A stretch of DNA of 56,667 bases, taken from Candidatus Saccharimonadota bacterium (GTDB lineage Bacteria > Patescibacteriota > Saccharimonadia > Saccharimonadales > UBA4665). The notes under the pieces are model-generated. The model was not told the DNA's origin. It worked only from the letters and a program-made list of their open reading frames with translations, and did not search any database. Shown one piece after another: positions 25,578 to 34,550 of the stretch. The stretch covers positions 20,475 to 77,141 of the forward strand of contig JAGQNR010000002.1 in assembly GCA_020427985.1 (NCBI GenBank), read 5' to 3'. Position 1 is the first letter of the stretch. Each line of letters starts with the position of its first letter. The translations under genes were made by a program, and so were the position numbers.

Positions 25578-25778
25578 CTAGGCGGCTCTGTCTTCGTCTG
25601 GAGTATGCACATAGCCATCGTAATGGCATTCAAAGTGGCTTTTTTCGTCATACGACACCTCGCCCAATACTAACTGAGTCATCCGCGCAAGCGCCTCGCA
25701 ACTCTTTTCAAAAACACCAGGAAACAGCTCCACCCTTGCATTGAGTGGAGCACCGACTATTTTAACAATTCTAGTCAC
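25578..25778 (-). CDS. Small hypothetical protein, 66 aa
   Basis: GTG 25778 has AAAGGA just upstream and TATACT about 37 bp further up on the - strand. The product begins MTRIVKIVGAPLNARVELF and ends in an acidic/His segment (SHFECHYDGYVHTPDEDRA). It has two Cys, no membrane segment and no recognised family. It shares its upstream region with the divergent der gene. Confidence 0.55.
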   Translation of the reverse strand: MTRIVKIVGAPLNARVELFPGVFEKSCEALARMTQLVLGEVSYDEKSHFECHYDGYVHTPDEDRAA

Positions 25779-25865
25779 AAGAATTCCTTTTTTTGGGTTA
25801 TATTTTTAGTATACTCCTAGGCGTCAATACAAGAATGCCTCCCTATCTGTTATACTACCTACGAT

Positions 25866-27278
25866 ATGAGTAAAAAATTGCCTATCGTGGCACTTGTTGG
25901 CCGCGCAAATGTTGGAAAGAGCAGTCTATTTAATGCAGTCTTGGACCGCCGCGAGGCGATTGTTTCAGCCGAACCAGGAACTACCCGTGACAGCATCAGT
26001 GCCAAGGCAAGCTGGGAAGGCAATAACTTTTGGTTAGTGGACACCGCAGGAGTAAAAGATGCCGCCGATGACTTTGAATTAACTATTCAAGAACAAATTA
26101 CTCAGGCAGTCGATGCCGCCGATATCATCTGGGTAATCGTGGAAGCCAATGTCCCTATTACTGAAGAAGACCGCAGGGTTGCTCGTACCGCACTAAAGAG
26201 CAAAAAGCCCGTCTTTTTGGTTATTAATAAAGTAGATAGAGCGAGAGGACATGACCTCGAAGGATTTGAACGACTCGGCATTCGTCCAATTCTTCCAACT
26301 AGCACTACCCAAAATCGTGGTATTGCCGAATTACTAGACACTCTGCTTGAGCACATACCCCACCTCTCACAGCCTGATGAGACCAGCCTGCGAATTGCTT
26401 TGCTTGGCAGGCCAAATGTTGGTAAGAGCACGCTTTTTAATGCTCTGGCTAAAAAACAGCAGGCCATCGTAGCCGACAAGGCCGGTACCACGCGTGATAT
26501 CAACCGTGCGGGAATTCGCTACAATAGTGTCGCTGTCGAGCTTATGGATACTGCAGGCATACGTCGTAGTGGCAAGATAGGTAAGGGTATCGAACACTTT
26601 AGCGTTATCCGCAGTTTGGCTGCCATTGAACAGGCCGATGTGTGTTTGCTCCTTACCGATGTAAACGAACTGGGTACCGCCCTAGACCAAAAAATCGCTG
26701 GCATGGTAGAAGATGCCGGTAAAGGGCTTGTTATTGTGGTAAGCAAGTGGGATACCGTAGAGGGTAAAGATGCCTTTACACGAGATGCTTTAGCGCCGAA
26801 AATCGCACAAACGTTTGATTTTGTGCCTTGGGCCCCGCTGCTTTTTACCAGCGCCGAAACTGGCCAAAATGTCACTAAAATTTTTGATATTGCACTCGAT
26901 ATCTGGAAAGCACGGCAAACTCGCCTCACTACATCAGAGCTCAATAACTGGCTTGGAGCTGTCACTGCCAGCCATCCGCCCGCTGGACTCAAAAACCGAG
27001 CACCCAAACTGAATTACATGGTGCAAGAAACCGACAACCCAACCCCGGCCTTCAAAATCTTTGGCTCTCATACCAAATATGTTCACTGGAGCTATCGACG
27101 CTACATGGAACGTGAACTGCGCGAGGAGTTTGGTTTCGAGGGCAGTGCTCTGCAGTTATGGTTTATCGAGAAATCTGGCCGGCACAAACATGGCAATAGT
27201 CCCACTAAACCCGAACGTACTAAGACCCAGCGCAAAATTATCACTAATAAACAGCGGACAGGCAAACTAAAGAAATGA
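25866..27278 (+). CDS. der: Ribosome assembly GTPase Der (EngA)
   Basis: 470 aa with the unique tandem GTPase arrangement: P-loops GRANVGKSS (near 12) and GRPNVGKST (near 179), each with its DT.G and NKVD/SKWD motifs, then a KH-like C-terminal domain that contacts rRNA. It acts in 50S subunit maturation. TATACT lies 9 nt before the ATG, so the leader is minimal. The C-terminus is a short basic tail, as usual. Confidence 0.97.
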   Translation: MSKKLPIVALVGRANVGKSSLFNAVLDRREAIVSAEPGTTRDSISAKASWEGNNFWLVDTAGVKDAADDFELTIQEQITQAVDAADIIWVIVEANVPITEEDRRVARTALKSKKPVFLVINKVDRARGHDLEGFERLGIRPILPTSTTQNRGIAELLDTLLEHIPHLSQPDETSLRIALLGRPNVGKSTLFNALAKKQQAIVADKAGTTRDINRAGIRYNSVAVELMDTAGIRRSGKIGKGIEHFSVIRSLAAIEQADVCLLLTDVNELGTALDQKIAGMVEDAGKGLVIVVSKWDTVEGKDAFTRDALAPKIAQTFDFVPWAPLLFTSAETGQNVTKIFDIALDIWKARQTRLTTSELNNWLGAVTASHPPAGLKNRAPKLNYMVQETDNPTPAFKIFGSHTKYVHWSYRRYMERELREEFGFEGSALQLWFIEKSGRHKHGNSPTKPERTKTQRKIITNKQRTGKLKK

Positions 27279-27315
27279 GTTTTTTACAGCTGACTACTGA
27301 CCAGGAGCCTCAGTA

Positions 27316-27951
27316 ATGGCTCTGTTTCAACGGCGTCCCGACTATGGCAGTCGGCTCAGTTTTACCACCTTTGGCATGAACAAAAACCTGCTTATTGTCG
27401 GACTGGGCAACCCAGGCAATGAATACAATGGCACGCGGCATAATATTGGGTTTACGTGCCTTGACAGTTTTGCATCTTCCCAAAAGTTTGACCCCTGGGC
27501 TCACAAAACAGACCTTAAATGTCTAGTAACAACCCAGACCTTGGGTGACACTCGGGTTATTTTGTGTAAGCCGACCACATTTATGAATCTCAGCGGCGAA
27601 GCCGTCCAGGCCATCGCGCATTTTTATAAAATCCCGCTTGAAAAAATTATCGTTGTGCATGATGAGCTCGATATCCCATTTGGCCAGATTCGTGTTCGTA
27701 CCGGTGGCAGTAGTGCTGGGCACAACGGAATAAAAAACATCTCTCAGCACCTTAGCGAGCACTATGGCCGCGTCCGTATTGGTATTGGGCCAAAAACTCC
27801 TCCGCAAATTGACAGCGCAGATTTTGTGCTACAGCGATTTAGTAAGTCAGAGCAGGCGCACGTACCACTTATCACCCGTGAGGTTGCCGCTCTCCTTAGT
27901 GAATATGCCTACGGAATGCCCGTGAACACCGAGACTCGGAGCTTTTTATAA
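27316..27951 (+). CDS. pth: Peptidyl-tRNA hydrolase
   Basis: 211 aa from ATG 27316, which has AGGAG 9 nt upstream; a second start at 27376 (MNKNLLIVGLGNPG) would give the usual 191 aa but lacks an SD. Catalytic His is in GTRHNIGF, with KPTTFMNLSG, HDELDIPFG and GHNGIKN following. It recycles peptidyl-tRNAs released from stalled ribosomes. It follows der by 37 bp, probably in the same operon. Confidence 0.95.
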   Translation: MALFQRRPDYGSRLSFTTFGMNKNLLIVGLGNPGNEYNGTRHNIGFTCLDSFASSQKFDPWAHKTDLKCLVTTQTLGDTRVILCKPTTFMNLSGEAVQAIAHFYKIPLEKIIVVHDELDIPFGQIRVRTGGSSAGHNGIKNISQHLSEHYGRVRIGIGPKTPPQIDSADFVLQRFSKSEQAHVPLITREVAALLSEYAYGMPVNTETRSFL

Positions 27952-28042
27952 CTTAGTTGACAAAAATAATATTTTAATTTAAAACGATTTTATTAAAATC
28001 TTTACTCATTTTGAAAATAGTGCTCCTACTGTTACTACTCGT

Positions 28043-28588
28043 ATGCGTCGTGGCTTAGCTGCCGGTACAATATGCGCCGTCGTATTGCTTGGCAGCACCT
28101 GATCTACTGAAACAACCAAGCCCTCCTCAGAGACACAAAGTGATCCAATCTTGAAATACCGTATCGCAAATGTAGTTCTTTCGAACTGGTTCACGACACA
28201 ACAGGAAAAGGGTGGAATAGCGGAAGACAAGCTCGCTTCATTTTCTACGGAGAATAATGCTCTAACGTTTCATTTACACGGACGCAGCGCCTAGACCCAG
28301 ATGTCATCAGCTACCGCAAAGTTCCAACCCCTCTTACGCTTCGCTGTGATACTGTAAACAAGATACTGCTAATTGACTCAGACAAAACTACCAATTTTGG
28401 CGAGCAATTACTGGCTAATAAACTAGTAGAAGCAGAGCAAGAAAGTACTGCTTTTTTTATGTATCACTGTGTGAAAAGAATGGCTTACAACAGCTCGACG
28501 CTGCATCTGCAAAAAACTCAAAGAAACTTTGGGCACTATCCAAATTCCTTACGTAGCATTTGATATTGTTGCCGATAACCTTTCCTGA
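28043..28588 (+). pseudogene. Decayed gene, possibly secreted/lipoprotein
   Basis: ATG 28043 gives MRRGLAAGTICAVVLLGST, a good signal sequence, but TGA at 28100-28102 stands where a Cys (TGC/TGT) might have been. The same frame then continues convincingly to TAG at 28292. A shifted frame carries RLDPDVISYRKVPTPLTLRC onward to 28563, and a third carries TIQIPYVAFDIVADNL. One stop and two frameshifts are required. No family is recognised. The gap 27952-28042 is A/T-rich with nothing supported. Confidence 0.4.
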
Positions 28589-28688
28589 ATCTAGATCAAT
28601 ATCCGCGTCGACCGAAACCCCCAACCGGCTAACGCCGTGCCAGCAAAACAGGAGCTACTATGGCAACAGGGGCATATAGCATCTTTAA

Positions 28689-29038
28689 CTACCCGGGTTG
28701 GCTTGGCTGGCTGCTTGTACCAATCGTATTGAGTCCAATAGCATTGAGGGCAGTGTATACCTTTAGCAGAGATTCAATGTCTCTGCGCATGCGATTGTGC
28801 ATGGTAGCATGACTTGACCGTACTTTTCTTTCTAGCTCCGCCAGTTCCCACGCTTCTGGCTGGAGGACGCTCGCAATGTTAGCCACTTGGCCCGCATCGA
28901 TGGGGGGTAGGCACAACTATTTTGGCTATCCTCTGGATTGCCGCCACGGCATCTGGGGACACTATTACCTGGCCACTGCCGATGCCGTTATGCACAAAGT
29001 TAACTGGGTTATTCGGGGCCAAATGCGCGCATAAGACA
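28689..29038 (-). pseudogene. Broken gene with C6 frameshift
   Basis: Two - strand frames join at a run of six C (28903-28912 region). Upstream: LAPNNPVNFVHNGIGSGQV through AAIQRIAKIVVPT. Downstream: PPIDAGQVANIASVLQPEAW through the end at 28689. One base change in the C-run would restore a single protein of about 115 codons. No in-frame ATG is present at its head, though TATACT/TATAGT boxes lie upstream (about 29060-29085). A + strand 50-codon ORF with AGGAG (28660-28812) overlaps and conflicts; I favour the - strand reading. Confidence 0.35.
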
Positions 29039-29139
29039 ACTCACCTCAATTTTTATGATTACACCTTACTATACACCCTAGTATATCTACTCACTATTGC
29101 TCGGTGAAGCCACCAAGCTGACAAGGCACTCCACACTGC

Positions 29140-29416
29140 TCAAGTTTGCCAAGCCATATGTCCTAGCCTTCCACGCTGCAGCTCTGTATAGAGTAAACGG
29201 GGATATATTGCGAACGGATTATACAATACTACCCCGTTTGCTGCTGGTACGTAAGATTGTTTAAGAATTTCATCGGTCGCGGTATAAATGGCAGCAATTT
29301 TCTGACTAAGGCCCAGTAAGTCCTCGTTGTAGCGACACAGGAATACTAGCACGGCATGAGATACTGCTTGCCTCAAAGGCGTTTAATTCTGCAATTCGAT
29401 TTTGATGTATCTTCAT
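29140..29416 (-). pseudogene. Broken small gene with one frameshift
   Basis: ATG 29416 with AGGAG at ideal distance begins MKIHQNRIAELNAFEAS. After about 15 codons the coding signal passes to the next frame (AVSHAVLVFLCRYNEDLLGL, then KIAAIYTATDEIL) and ends at 29140. The family is not recognised. It lies directly downstream of a - strand terminator at 29450-29477. Confidence 0.35.
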
Positions 29417-29449
29417 ATTGCTCCTCATGTATAGCAAATCTACTGCTTC

Positions 29450-29761
29450 AAAAAAAGCCCCACGAGAGGGGGTGGGCACCGCTCGAGAGGCTATTTTTGA
29501 GGACGAACATTACGGCTCGCCCTCGATCCACCCTTCAACCCACCCAAGAAATATGAAACATCGGAACACCTATGAACTCTACAGTGCCGTGTCTTCTAAG
29601 TAGCAGGGCTACTCAAGAAATCGTTCAGACTCATAATGCTTTTCTGGGTCTTTACCGTATGCAACGCATACAGCCAAGTCCTAGTTAAAGGGGTTAGTTT
29701 GTTTTAGAGTGGTGTTTACAGCCTGAGCTCAAACTGCTAAGAAGAAAAGTGGAGGGTAACA
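29450..29761 (-). ncRNA. Candidate structured ncRNA with its own promoter and terminator
   Basis: On the - strand TTGTTT (29789-29794), a 16-bp spacer and TATAGA (29767-29772) would start a transcript near 29761. It contains perfect hairpins GTATGC-AAC/GTT-GCATAC (29657-29671) and AGTAGC-N3-GCTACT (29599-29613), and ends in a GC-rich hairpin (29457-29477) followed by seven T (29450-29456). No ORF on either strand is convincing in 29431-29934. It does not match RNase P, tmRNA or SRP signatures that I can recognise. Confidence 0.4.
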
Positions 29762-29856
29762 ACTGTTCTATATTTTTTAGCGACTCTAAAACAATCTAAC
29801 ACATACCTGTTCTCTATTCTAAGAGAAAGGTAGTAGTTTGGGGATGTAAGGTACAA

Positions 29857-29876
29857 AAGTGATTTAACAATCACTT
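29857..29876. promoter_or_regulatory. Inverted repeat upstream of dprA
   Basis: AAGTGATT-TAAC-AATCACTT, a perfect 8-bp palindrome with 4-bp centre, 58 bp before the dprA start. It is a possible operator. Confidence 0.4.
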
Positions 29877-29934
29877 ACGATTTGTCATTTTAGCAAAAAA
29901 GTGCTTAAATGTCAATACTTATTCACATTTTTGT

Positions 29935-30801
29935 ATGAAAGTAAAAAATCTGTCTATTAATAATTCCGCTTATCCTTCGGTGCTCCGAACGATTAGTGCA
30001 CCTCCAAAAAACCTGTATTATTTGGGAGCAGAGCCAGCAAACTGGCTGCAACGTCCCAGGGTAGCCGTGGTCGGAAGTCGCAACATTAGTGTCTATGGCA
30101 GGCAAGTGACGCTGCAGCTGGTACGACAGCTGGCTGAACGCGGTATTACGATTGTGAGTGGGCTGGCCCTTGGCGTGGATGCGGCTGCACATAGTGCCGC
30201 CCTGGCAGCAGGGAGCGGCACCCATATAGCGGTATTGGCCCACGGACTCGATAAAATTCATCCTGCGAGTAACACCCAGCTAGCCCGTGACCTTCTAAAG
30301 AGTGGGGGTGTGTTGCTGAGCGAATATCCTGAGGGCGTACCAAGTCTAAAGCAACACTTTATAGCCCGGAATCGGTTAGTAGCTGGACTCGCTGATGTCC
30401 TGCTTATTGTTGAGGCAGGAGAAAAAAGCGGCACTCTCCATACTGCACGATTTGCCTTGGAGCAGGGCAGAGATGTCTTGGCTGTTCCTGGCAATATTAC
30501 CAGTCCAACCTCTACTGGTTGCAACAATCTCATAAAATCGGGCGCTACTCCGGTCACTTGCGTCGAAGATATTTTGCACGCCCTTAAGCTTGATTCGTTA
30601 ACAACCACCAAACAAGTTCACCGCGGTGACACGCCCGAAGAGCAAATCATTTTAGACAATCTGTATCAAGGGGTGAGCGACGGATACGTCCTTTTAAGCA
30701 CCACAGGGCTTACTGCCGACCTATTTGCCCAAACACTTACCACTTTAGAACTCAGTGGCAAAATTCGTCCCCTTGGCAGCAACCACTGGGCGCCTCTGTA
30801 G
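29935..30801 (+). CDS. dprA: DNA processing protein DprA
   Basis: 288 aa. The Rossmann-like domain is complete: VAVVGSRNISVYG, IVSGLALGVDAAAHSAAL, HPASN, ARNRLVAGLAD and VPGNITSPTSTGCNNLI, followed by a C-terminal winged-helix domain (about 215-285). DprA binds incoming single-stranded DNA and loads RecA during natural transformation. Its presence fits a host-dependent bacterium that takes up DNA. An A/T-rich promoter region with an inverted repeat precedes it. Confidence 0.95.
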   Translation: MKVKNLSINNSAYPSVLRTISAPPKNLYYLGAEPANWLQRPRVAVVGSRNISVYGRQVTLQLVRQLAERGITIVSGLALGVDAAAHSAALAAGSGTHIAVLAHGLDKIHPASNTQLARDLLKSGGVLLSEYPEGVPSLKQHFIARNRLVAGLADVLLIVEAGEKSGTLHTARFALEQGRDVLAVPGNITSPTSTGCNNLIKSGATPVTCVEDILHALKLDSLTTTKQVHRGDTPEEQIILDNLYQGVSDGYVLLSTTGLTADLFAQTLTTLELSGKIRPLGSNHWAPL

Positions 30802-30919
30802 TTATATACTGGCTATTCTGAACAGTGCCGCGCCAAGCAAGTTCGCTTGCGCCTGCTACCAGAGTAGTGTAGGCTTTTTACTTGTGTCTTTTATTGTGGC
30901 ACGTATACTTATATAGAAT

Positions 30920-33253
30920 ATGTCAAAAAACCTTGTCATTGTAGAAAGTCCGGCCAAAGCCAAAACCATCGAGAAATATCTTGGTGGTGAATTTAAGGTG
31001 CTGTCAAGCATAGGCCACATTCGCTCTATTGCCAAAAAAGCCAAAGATGGCAAGCAGCCTATAGACGTACAGAATGGTTTTGCTACCACCTACGAAGTCG
31101 ACGCCGAAAAAAAGAAGGTTCTAGCCGAACTAAAAAAAGCCGTTAAGACCGCGGAAATAGTTTGGCTAGCAACCGATGAAGACCGCGAAGGCGAAGCGAT
31201 TGCCTGGCACCTCTGTGAAGTGCTTAAGCTTGACCCGAAGACAACCAACCGAATCGTCTTTCACGAAATTACAAAGTCGGCCATAGAAGAAGCCGTAAAA
31301 CACCCTCGCACTGTAGATATGCATCTTGTACAGGCTCAGCAGGCCCGGCAAATCTTAGACCGCATTGTCGGCTTTGAATTAAGCCCTGTGGTTTGGCAAA
31401 AGGTCCCAGGCGGCAAAAGTGCCGGACGAGTTCAGAGTCCGGCTGTGCGGCTTCTAGTGGAGCGAGAGCGTGAGATTCGCAGCTTTGAGGCAAAGTCTGA
31501 CTACAAGGTTACGGCTGTTTTTGCGAGCGAGCAGGGTGAGTTTCGGGCTGAACTGACGCAGCGTTTTGCAGACGAACCAAGTGCAAATGCCTTCTTAGAA
31601 AGCCTAAATGGAGTAAAATATAGCGTTTCTGCCATTACTAAAACTCCGGGCACAAGAAACCCGAGCGCTCCCTTTACCACAAGCACTCTCCAGCAAGAGG
31701 CCAATGCTCGTTTAGGGTTTGGCAGCAAAGCAACCATGACGAGTGCACAGCGCCTTTATCAGGCCGGTAAAATTACCTACATGCGTACCGATAGCGTCAC
31801 TCTAAGCAAACAAGCTCTGGCCGCTAGTGCTGCATATATCGAAAAGACCCATGGCAAAGCCTATCTACAGGTACGCAGTTTTAAAAACAAAAACGCCAAC
31901 GCTCAAGAAGCCCATGAGGCTATCCGTCCTACCGACGTCAGTACCGAAGTTGCTAGCGACGACAGCTATGACCAAAAACTCTATGACCTGATTCGCCGGC
32001 GAACACTTGCCAGCCAGATGGCACCCGCTCAGCTAGAAAAAACCATAATCACCATTACTGTCGGCGGCACTAACTATACCTTTGAGGCCAAGGGTGAGGT
32101 GGTCGTGTTTGATGGGTTCTTAAAAGTATATGGTCGCTCGCAGCAAGATTCTGTACTCCCAGCTACCGAAAAGGGTGCCCTGGTCGAGTCATTGGAAGTC
32201 ACTGCTCGGCAAACCTTTGCTCGTCCACCTGCTCGCTACACCGAAGGAAGTTTGGTAAAGAAGCTCGAAGAGCTCGGAATTGGACGTCCAAGCACCTATG
32301 CTACTATTATTGGAACCGTGCAGGCCAGAGGCTATGCAGTCCGTGGCGAAAACGAGGGTGATGAGCGAGAAGTGATTGTGTTAACCCAAAAAAATGCTGC
32401 CGTTCATCGAGAGATCGTCCAAGAAAAAACCGGTGCCGACAAGGGTAAACTAGTGCCAACTAGCAGCGGTGAAATGATAGCCGACTTTTTGACCAATCAT
32501 TTTAACCAAGTAGTTGACTACGGCTTCACCGCCAGTGTAGAAGCGCACTTCGACGACATTGCCGCTAACAAGCTAGAACGCAATAAAATGCTCACTGATT
32601 TCTATAGTCCGTTTCATGCCCTCATCGAAAAATCCGGCACCATTGACCGTAGCAGCGTGGCCCAAGCGAGGGAAGTTGGCAAGCATCCTAAAACAGCACA
32701 GCCCATCTTTGCTAAATTTGGACGGTTTGGCCCAATGCTTCAGATAGGTAACGGCGAAAACGATGAGAAACCACAATTTGCGCCGCTTCCCAAAGGCACC
32801 CGTATCGAAACTATCACGCTTACCGAGGCCCTTAAGGCCTTTGAATTACCTCGATTAGTCGGCACCACACCAGACGGACAAGACATTAAGGCAAATATTG
32901 GGCGCTTTGGCCCTTATATACAGATAGGAAAGCTATTTGTTAGCATTAAGCCACACGATCCTCACGAAATAACACTCGAAACTGCTCATGAACTCTATGC
33001 CGCTAAGCTCCAAAGTGAGGCCGAAAAGAATATTGCTGATTTTGGTGACGGCATTAAGGTGTTAAAGGGCCGATGGGGACCTTATGTAACCGACGGTAAA
33101 ACTAATGCCAAGGTCGACTCTTCCACTGACCCAACTACAATTACCCATGAGCAGGCCAAAAAACTTCTTGCAGAGGCTCCCAAAACCACCGGAAAGCGTT
33201 TTGCGAAAAGGCAATCTACGGTTCGTAAATTCGCCAATAAACGTAAGAAATAA
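30920..33253 (+). CDS. topA: DNA topoisomerase I
   Basis: 777 aa. The TOPRIM domain starts LVIVESPAKAKTIEKYLG with acidic DEDREGE, and the active-site Tyr is in ITYMRTDSV. The C-terminus has three GR(F/W)GP repeats (KFGRFGPMLQIG, NIGRFGPYIQIG, LKGRWGPYVTDG) instead of Cys4 zinc fingers, then a basic tail. It relaxes negative supercoils. TATACT lies 10 nt before the ATG. It follows dprA by 118 bp, a common pairing (dprA-topA) in many bacteria. Confidence 0.97.
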   Translation: MSKNLVIVESPAKAKTIEKYLGGEFKVLSSIGHIRSIAKKAKDGKQPIDVQNGFATTYEVDAEKKKVLAELKKAVKTAEIVWLATDEDREGEAIAWHLCEVLKLDPKTTNRIVFHEITKSAIEEAVKHPRTVDMHLVQAQQARQILDRIVGFELSPVVWQKVPGGKSAGRVQSPAVRLLVEREREIRSFEAKSDYKVTAVFASEQGEFRAELTQRFADEPSANAFLESLNGVKYSVSAITKTPGTRNPSAPFTTSTLQQEANARLGFGSKATMTSAQRLYQAGKITYMRTDSVTLSKQALAASAAYIEKTHGKAYLQVRSFKNKNANAQEAHEAIRPTDVSTEVASDDSYDQKLYDLIRRRTLASQMAPAQLEKTIITITVGGTNYTFEAKGEVVVFDGFLKVYGRSQQDSVLPATEKGALVESLEVTARQTFARPPARYTEGSLVKKLEELGIGRPSTYATIIGTVQARGYAVRGENEGDEREVIVLTQKNAAVHREIVQEKTGADKGKLVPTSSGEMIADFLTNHFNQVVDYGFTASVEAHFDDIAANKLERNKMLTDFYSPFHALIEKSGTIDRSSVAQAREVGKHPKTAQPIFAKFGRFGPMLQIGNGENDEKPQFAPLPKGTRIETITLTEALKAFELPRLVGTTPDGQDIKANIGRFGPYIQIGKLFVSIKPHDPHEITLETAHELYAAKLQSEAEKNIADFGDGIKVLKGRWGPYVTDGKTNAKVDSSTDPTTITHEQAKKLLAEAPKTTGKRFAKRQSTVRKFANKRKK

Positions 33254-33313
33254 GCTACCTTAGCCATACTGTATTTTCGGGCATACGGCCAAAACGTGAA
33301 CTGATAACTTTTT

Positions 33314-33325
33314 ACAACATGTTGT
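33314..33325. promoter_or_regulatory. Palindrome ACAACATGTTGT upstream of sigma4-HARE gene
   Basis: A perfect 12-bp palindrome. Related half sites follow at about 33388-33393 (CAACAT) and 33444-33450 (ATGTTGTT), so the 235-bp leader region may hold an operator array. Confidence 0.45.
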
Positions 33326-33448
33326 CTACAATTTTTGCCAGTTTGTGCTACAATATGTTTATCAACGTACATTTGTAAGCATTGTGTCAACATATTTGAT
33401 GCTTCTTGAGGTAATACAAGCAGCAAAAAAGATAATCATAGAATGTTG

Positions 33449-33477
33449 TTGACTATATTGTTTAAATATTATATGCT
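33449..33477 (+). promoter_or_regulatory. Promoter TTGACT-17-TATGCT
   Basis: Near-consensus sigma-70 type promoter with optimal 17-bp spacing. The predicted start is about 5 nt before ATG 33489, so the mRNA has almost no leader. It is one of the few starts here with a clear -35. Confidence 0.7.
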
Positions 33478-33488
33478 AGAGAGGATAT

Positions 33489-34517
33489 ATGAGCGAAACC
33501 ACCCAGAAACTACAGACAGAAACAATTGTTCAAGACATTTTGTCTAGCATTGAGCGTGAGCGTGAACGTGAGATTATTGCGCGTCGTTACGGCTTATTTG
33601 ACCGCAAGGAAACCCTTGAGCAAATCGGCGAACTACTTGGTATCACCAGGGAACGTGTCCGTCAGCTCGAAAAAGCCGTTATTACGAAATTACGTCAAAC
33701 AGGCGTAGAACTCCCACATATCGCCGACTCCGAAGCCATACTCCTTGCAGCAATTAAAAGAGCAGGGGATACAGCCCGCGTTTCGGCACTTTCTGCCGAA
33801 CTTACTGCCGAGAACTCTCGTACCGACCAGTCTCGTCTGGCCTTTATTACTGAACTGTGTCCAGCCATTAGTGTGGTTGGCGAAGACGACAACTTTTATC
33901 AGGCGGCAGGAACCGCAGCCGTACATGATACTGCCGCTATCAAAAAAGAGGTTGCTAATATCGTAAGCGGCATTCAGAAGGTTGCCAGTCCGGTCCAAAC
34001 AAAAGACCTGGCTACTACCACTGGTTTAGCGAGCACAGAGTACGCTACTGCTCTGGCCAGCATCTCTAAGCAACTCGCTACTCTTAACGGCCGCTGGGGA
34101 TTGGTCAAATGGCCAACCGTTAACCCAAAAAATATCCGTGACAAAATCTATGTTATCCTTAGCGAAAATGGCAAGCACATGCACTTTAATGAAATTGCTG
34201 AGGCCATCAAAGAAAGTGATTTTAAGCGTAAAGATGTCACTACTCAGGCTATTCACAACGAACTTATTAAAGACAAACGTTTTGTCCTGATTGGACGAGG
34301 CATTTATGCTCTTAAGGAATGGGGCTACAAGCAGGGGACTGTATCTGACATCATCACCGAGGTGCTCAAAAAGGCCGGCGAACCATTGCACCGCGATGAA
34401 ATCGTCAAGCGCGTTCTAAAAAGTCGTTTTGTTAAAGAAACCACCATCCTCCTTAACCTGCAAAGTAAATCACAATTTAAACGCGTCGCTAAAGCCACTT
34501 ACGAGCTCAGCGAATAG
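33489..34517 (+). CDS. Sigma-70 region 4 / HARE-HTH fusion regulator
   Basis: 342 aa. Residues about 18-75 are a sigma region 4 helix-turn-helix (RYGLFDRKETLEQIGELLGI then TRERVRQLEK), which reads -35 elements. Residues about 210-340 contain two HARE-HTH-like modules (DKIYVILSENGKHMHFNEIA and ITEVLKKAGEPLHRDEIVKR), the winged helix shared with the RNA polymerase delta subunit RpoE. There are no regions 2 or 3, so it is not a full sigma factor. It probably modulates RNA polymerase at -35 sites. Palindromic repeats upstream suggest its own regulation. The fusion is known in candidate phyla radiation genomes. Confidence 0.85.
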   Translation: MSETTQKLQTETIVQDILSSIEREREREIIARRYGLFDRKETLEQIGELLGITRERVRQLEKAVITKLRQTGVELPHIADSEAILLAAIKRAGDTARVSALSAELTAENSRTDQSRLAFITELCPAISVVGEDDNFYQAAGTAAVHDTAAIKKEVANIVSGIQKVASPVQTKDLATTTGLASTEYATALASISKQLATLNGRWGLVKWPTVNPKNIRDKIYVILSENGKHMHFNEIAEAIKESDFKRKDVTTQAIHNELIKDKRFVLIGRGIYALKEWGYKQGTVSDIITEVLKKAGEPLHRDEIVKRVLKSRFVKETTILLNLQSKSQFKRVAKATYELSE

Positions 34518-34550
34518 GCGAGGAGAGCCAGAGAGCTCCTATTACGCCTC

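Noticed and set aside
28660-28812. 50-codon + strand ORF with AGGAG five bases before ATG
   Set aside because: The opposite strand carries longer convincing coding sequence; the two cannot both be easily real. Kept as a note only.
29700-29791. GTTTTAGAGT and its inverse, like the start of type II CRISPR repeats
   Set aside because: Only two 10-bp matches in opposite orientation, no spacers and no cas genes.
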